Positions 62,769 through 64,000 of a DNA stretch of 64,000 bases are shown here, piece by piece. Numbering within the stretch: the first letter of the stretch is position 1; each line of letters begins with the position of its first letter. A program made the position numbers and the translations under genes. Source of the stretch: Vigna angularis (Eukaryota; Streptophyta; Magnoliopsida; Fabales; Fabaceae). The notes under the pieces were generated by a model. The model did not search any database, was not told the DNA's origin, and saw only the letters and a list, made by a program, of their open reading frames with translations. The DNA lies in NCBI RefSeq assembly GCF_016808095.1, contig NC_068970.1, positions 12,506,501-12,570,500 of the forward strand. The letters are read 5' to 3'.

Positions 62769-64000
62769 GTAACATGTCGGCACCTTTTATGTTGCCGGCC
62801 TTTTTGTGTTTGCTTTCCTACATCTCTGGTTTTCTATTATCTAATAAATTGGTAAGTTAACCCAAAAGCTTTAGTTCAAGCGGTATCAAGTCTTTAAGGA
62901 TATTACTACGTCTTATACATCTTATGAAATCCATCCATCTTGCATAATCAGTGACTAGGGATGACTGAATCAGCGTGTCATGTTTTTGTTTCTTCTATGT
63001 GAAAAGGAATCATTGTCTAAAGGGTTAGTGCTTGTTTATTGTATAAATATGATACATCCATTTCCTCTTTGATTTTTATGTTTTTGTAGTTGTGATGGTT
63101 TGTTTGAGCTTTTAGGTTCAAATTGTATAAAATCAAATGGGTTACATCAGTCATTCACAGACTCTTTAGATGCATTTGATGGAGATGAATTTAAGTGCAT
63201 ATTAAATCTGACTCTTTATCGTCTGTTTTTTACTACAATAGGTCCATGAGATTTATCATGAAACTTAAACAGATGAACTGCAAAATGTGGGAAAAATAAA
63301 TAAAAGTTTTCCATCACATGTTAGACAATGTGGAATATAAATTCAATAACAAAGTGTATATTTATGTGTGTATATATATGTATCAGTTTTTCTTTTCTAT
63401 CTCTCTTATTTCTAATAAGGTAAGCTTTCAATCAAGCCTTTAAACACTAAATTTTGTAATCAATCACACAAGGATGAATAATGTTTGGATTCACGCTTTA
63501 AATTATTAATATGGACATTTAAAGTAAAGAAACTAGATTTTCAGATTATAAATCCATAAAGAGCCTAACATCCCTCACGCTCTGCCAGTGTGGGATCATT
63601 GTGCACTTACCCTGATTGATACCAAATGATAACGAACAAACCTCAGTTCAACTCAAACAATGGAAACGCTGAGGAATTTGTTGAAATATCATTTAAGTAG
63701 GACTAAGGGTAATTTAAGATTAATGTAAAAGTATAATATACAAGTTAATTACATTTCTTTGAATTACACCTTTCTGCTCTCCCACGGTAGAAGTAACCCC
63801 TAATTAGTCTTTGAAAGTGTATGAATTATACATTTCAATACCTGAGATATTATAAACTCTTGAACAGACCTGGACTTTACATTTTAGCCTTTTTCGGTAC
63901 AAAATTGCTATAGATATTAAATATGTATAAATGATTTAAATTAATTGCCTTGAACTAACTTATGGACTAACAAAGATTTTAAAATCTTTATATTAGATAT
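62769..64000. other. Presumed intron of the last gene, or intergenic sequence
   Basis: No exon completing the preceding gene was recognised. A stretch near 63560-63620 (CCTAACATCCCTCACGCTCT and CAGTGTGGGATCAT) resembles legume dispersed-repeat sequence. The rest is AT-rich. Confidence 0.4.

Overview
This is a plant nuclear window, almost certainly from a legume (Phaseoleae-like, Vigna/Phaseolus/soybean relatives). It is AT-rich, has intron-split genes with GT-AG junctions, carries legume-type LTR and MITE debris, and every recognised protein has a clear land-plant family. No prokaryotic, organellar or CRISPR features were seen. Gene calls come from reading exon junctions by eye and from remembered family sequences; no database search was run.

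Layout. (1) 2.3-4.9 kb, minus: an eight-exon type II ROP/RAC small GTPase. (2) 7.8-12.6 kb: a 982-bp foldback element with a 9-bp target duplication (Mutator-like), a stray ABCB-transporter exon fragment, and a probable LTR fragment. (3) 12.65-18.13 kb, plus: a complete nine-exon DEG9-type serine protease gene whose fifth intron holds a hAT-type MITE with an 8-bp target duplication. (4) 20.7-22.7 kb, minus: a seven-exon WAT1/MtN21-type (EamA) transporter, convergent with DEG9; a diverged copy of the DEG9 3' flank lies between them. (5) 26.1-28.35 kb: an LTR-like repeat with a dense cluster of short GC-rich palindromes. (6) 29.0-30.2 kb, plus: a two-exon HIG1-domain (RCF1-type) mitochondrial protein. 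(7) 32.6-33.6 kb: a well-formed promoter followed by a transcript-like stretch with no recognisable protein. (8) 35.1-39.7 kb, plus: a six-exon ubiquitin-conjugating enzyme of the UBC4/5/6 group, with an apparent one-base insertion after codon 9. (9) 42.8-43.8 kb, plus: an intronless ATL-type RING-H2 ubiquitin ligase. (10) 45.2-46.3 kb, minus: a decayed Ty1/copia gag containing an internal 428-bp tandem duplication. (11) 47.5-51.7 kb, plus: a four-exon RNA-dependent RNA polymerase 2 (RDR2) gene with the DLDGD catalytic motif. (12) 54.3-54.8 kb, minus: a small single-exon stress-induced-type protein. (13) 58.4-59.05 kb, minus: a two-exon NFD2-type RNase III-like protein. (14) 59.3-60.3 kb: a PIF/Harbinger-like element with TTA target duplications. 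(15) 62.3 kb to the right part of the window, plus: the 5' part of a membrane protein gene whose later exons were not found here.

The genes are ordinary unlinked nuclear genes, not an operon. Two are ubiquitin-pathway genes (the E2 and the RING E3), but nothing in the sequence says they act together. RDR2 belongs to the small-RNA pathway that silences the kinds of transposon remnants seen around it. No wholly new system could be demonstrated. The most unusual items are the E2 frameshift, the hairpin cluster inside the LTR-like repeat, the orphan promoter near 32.7 kb, and the duplicated copia gag.
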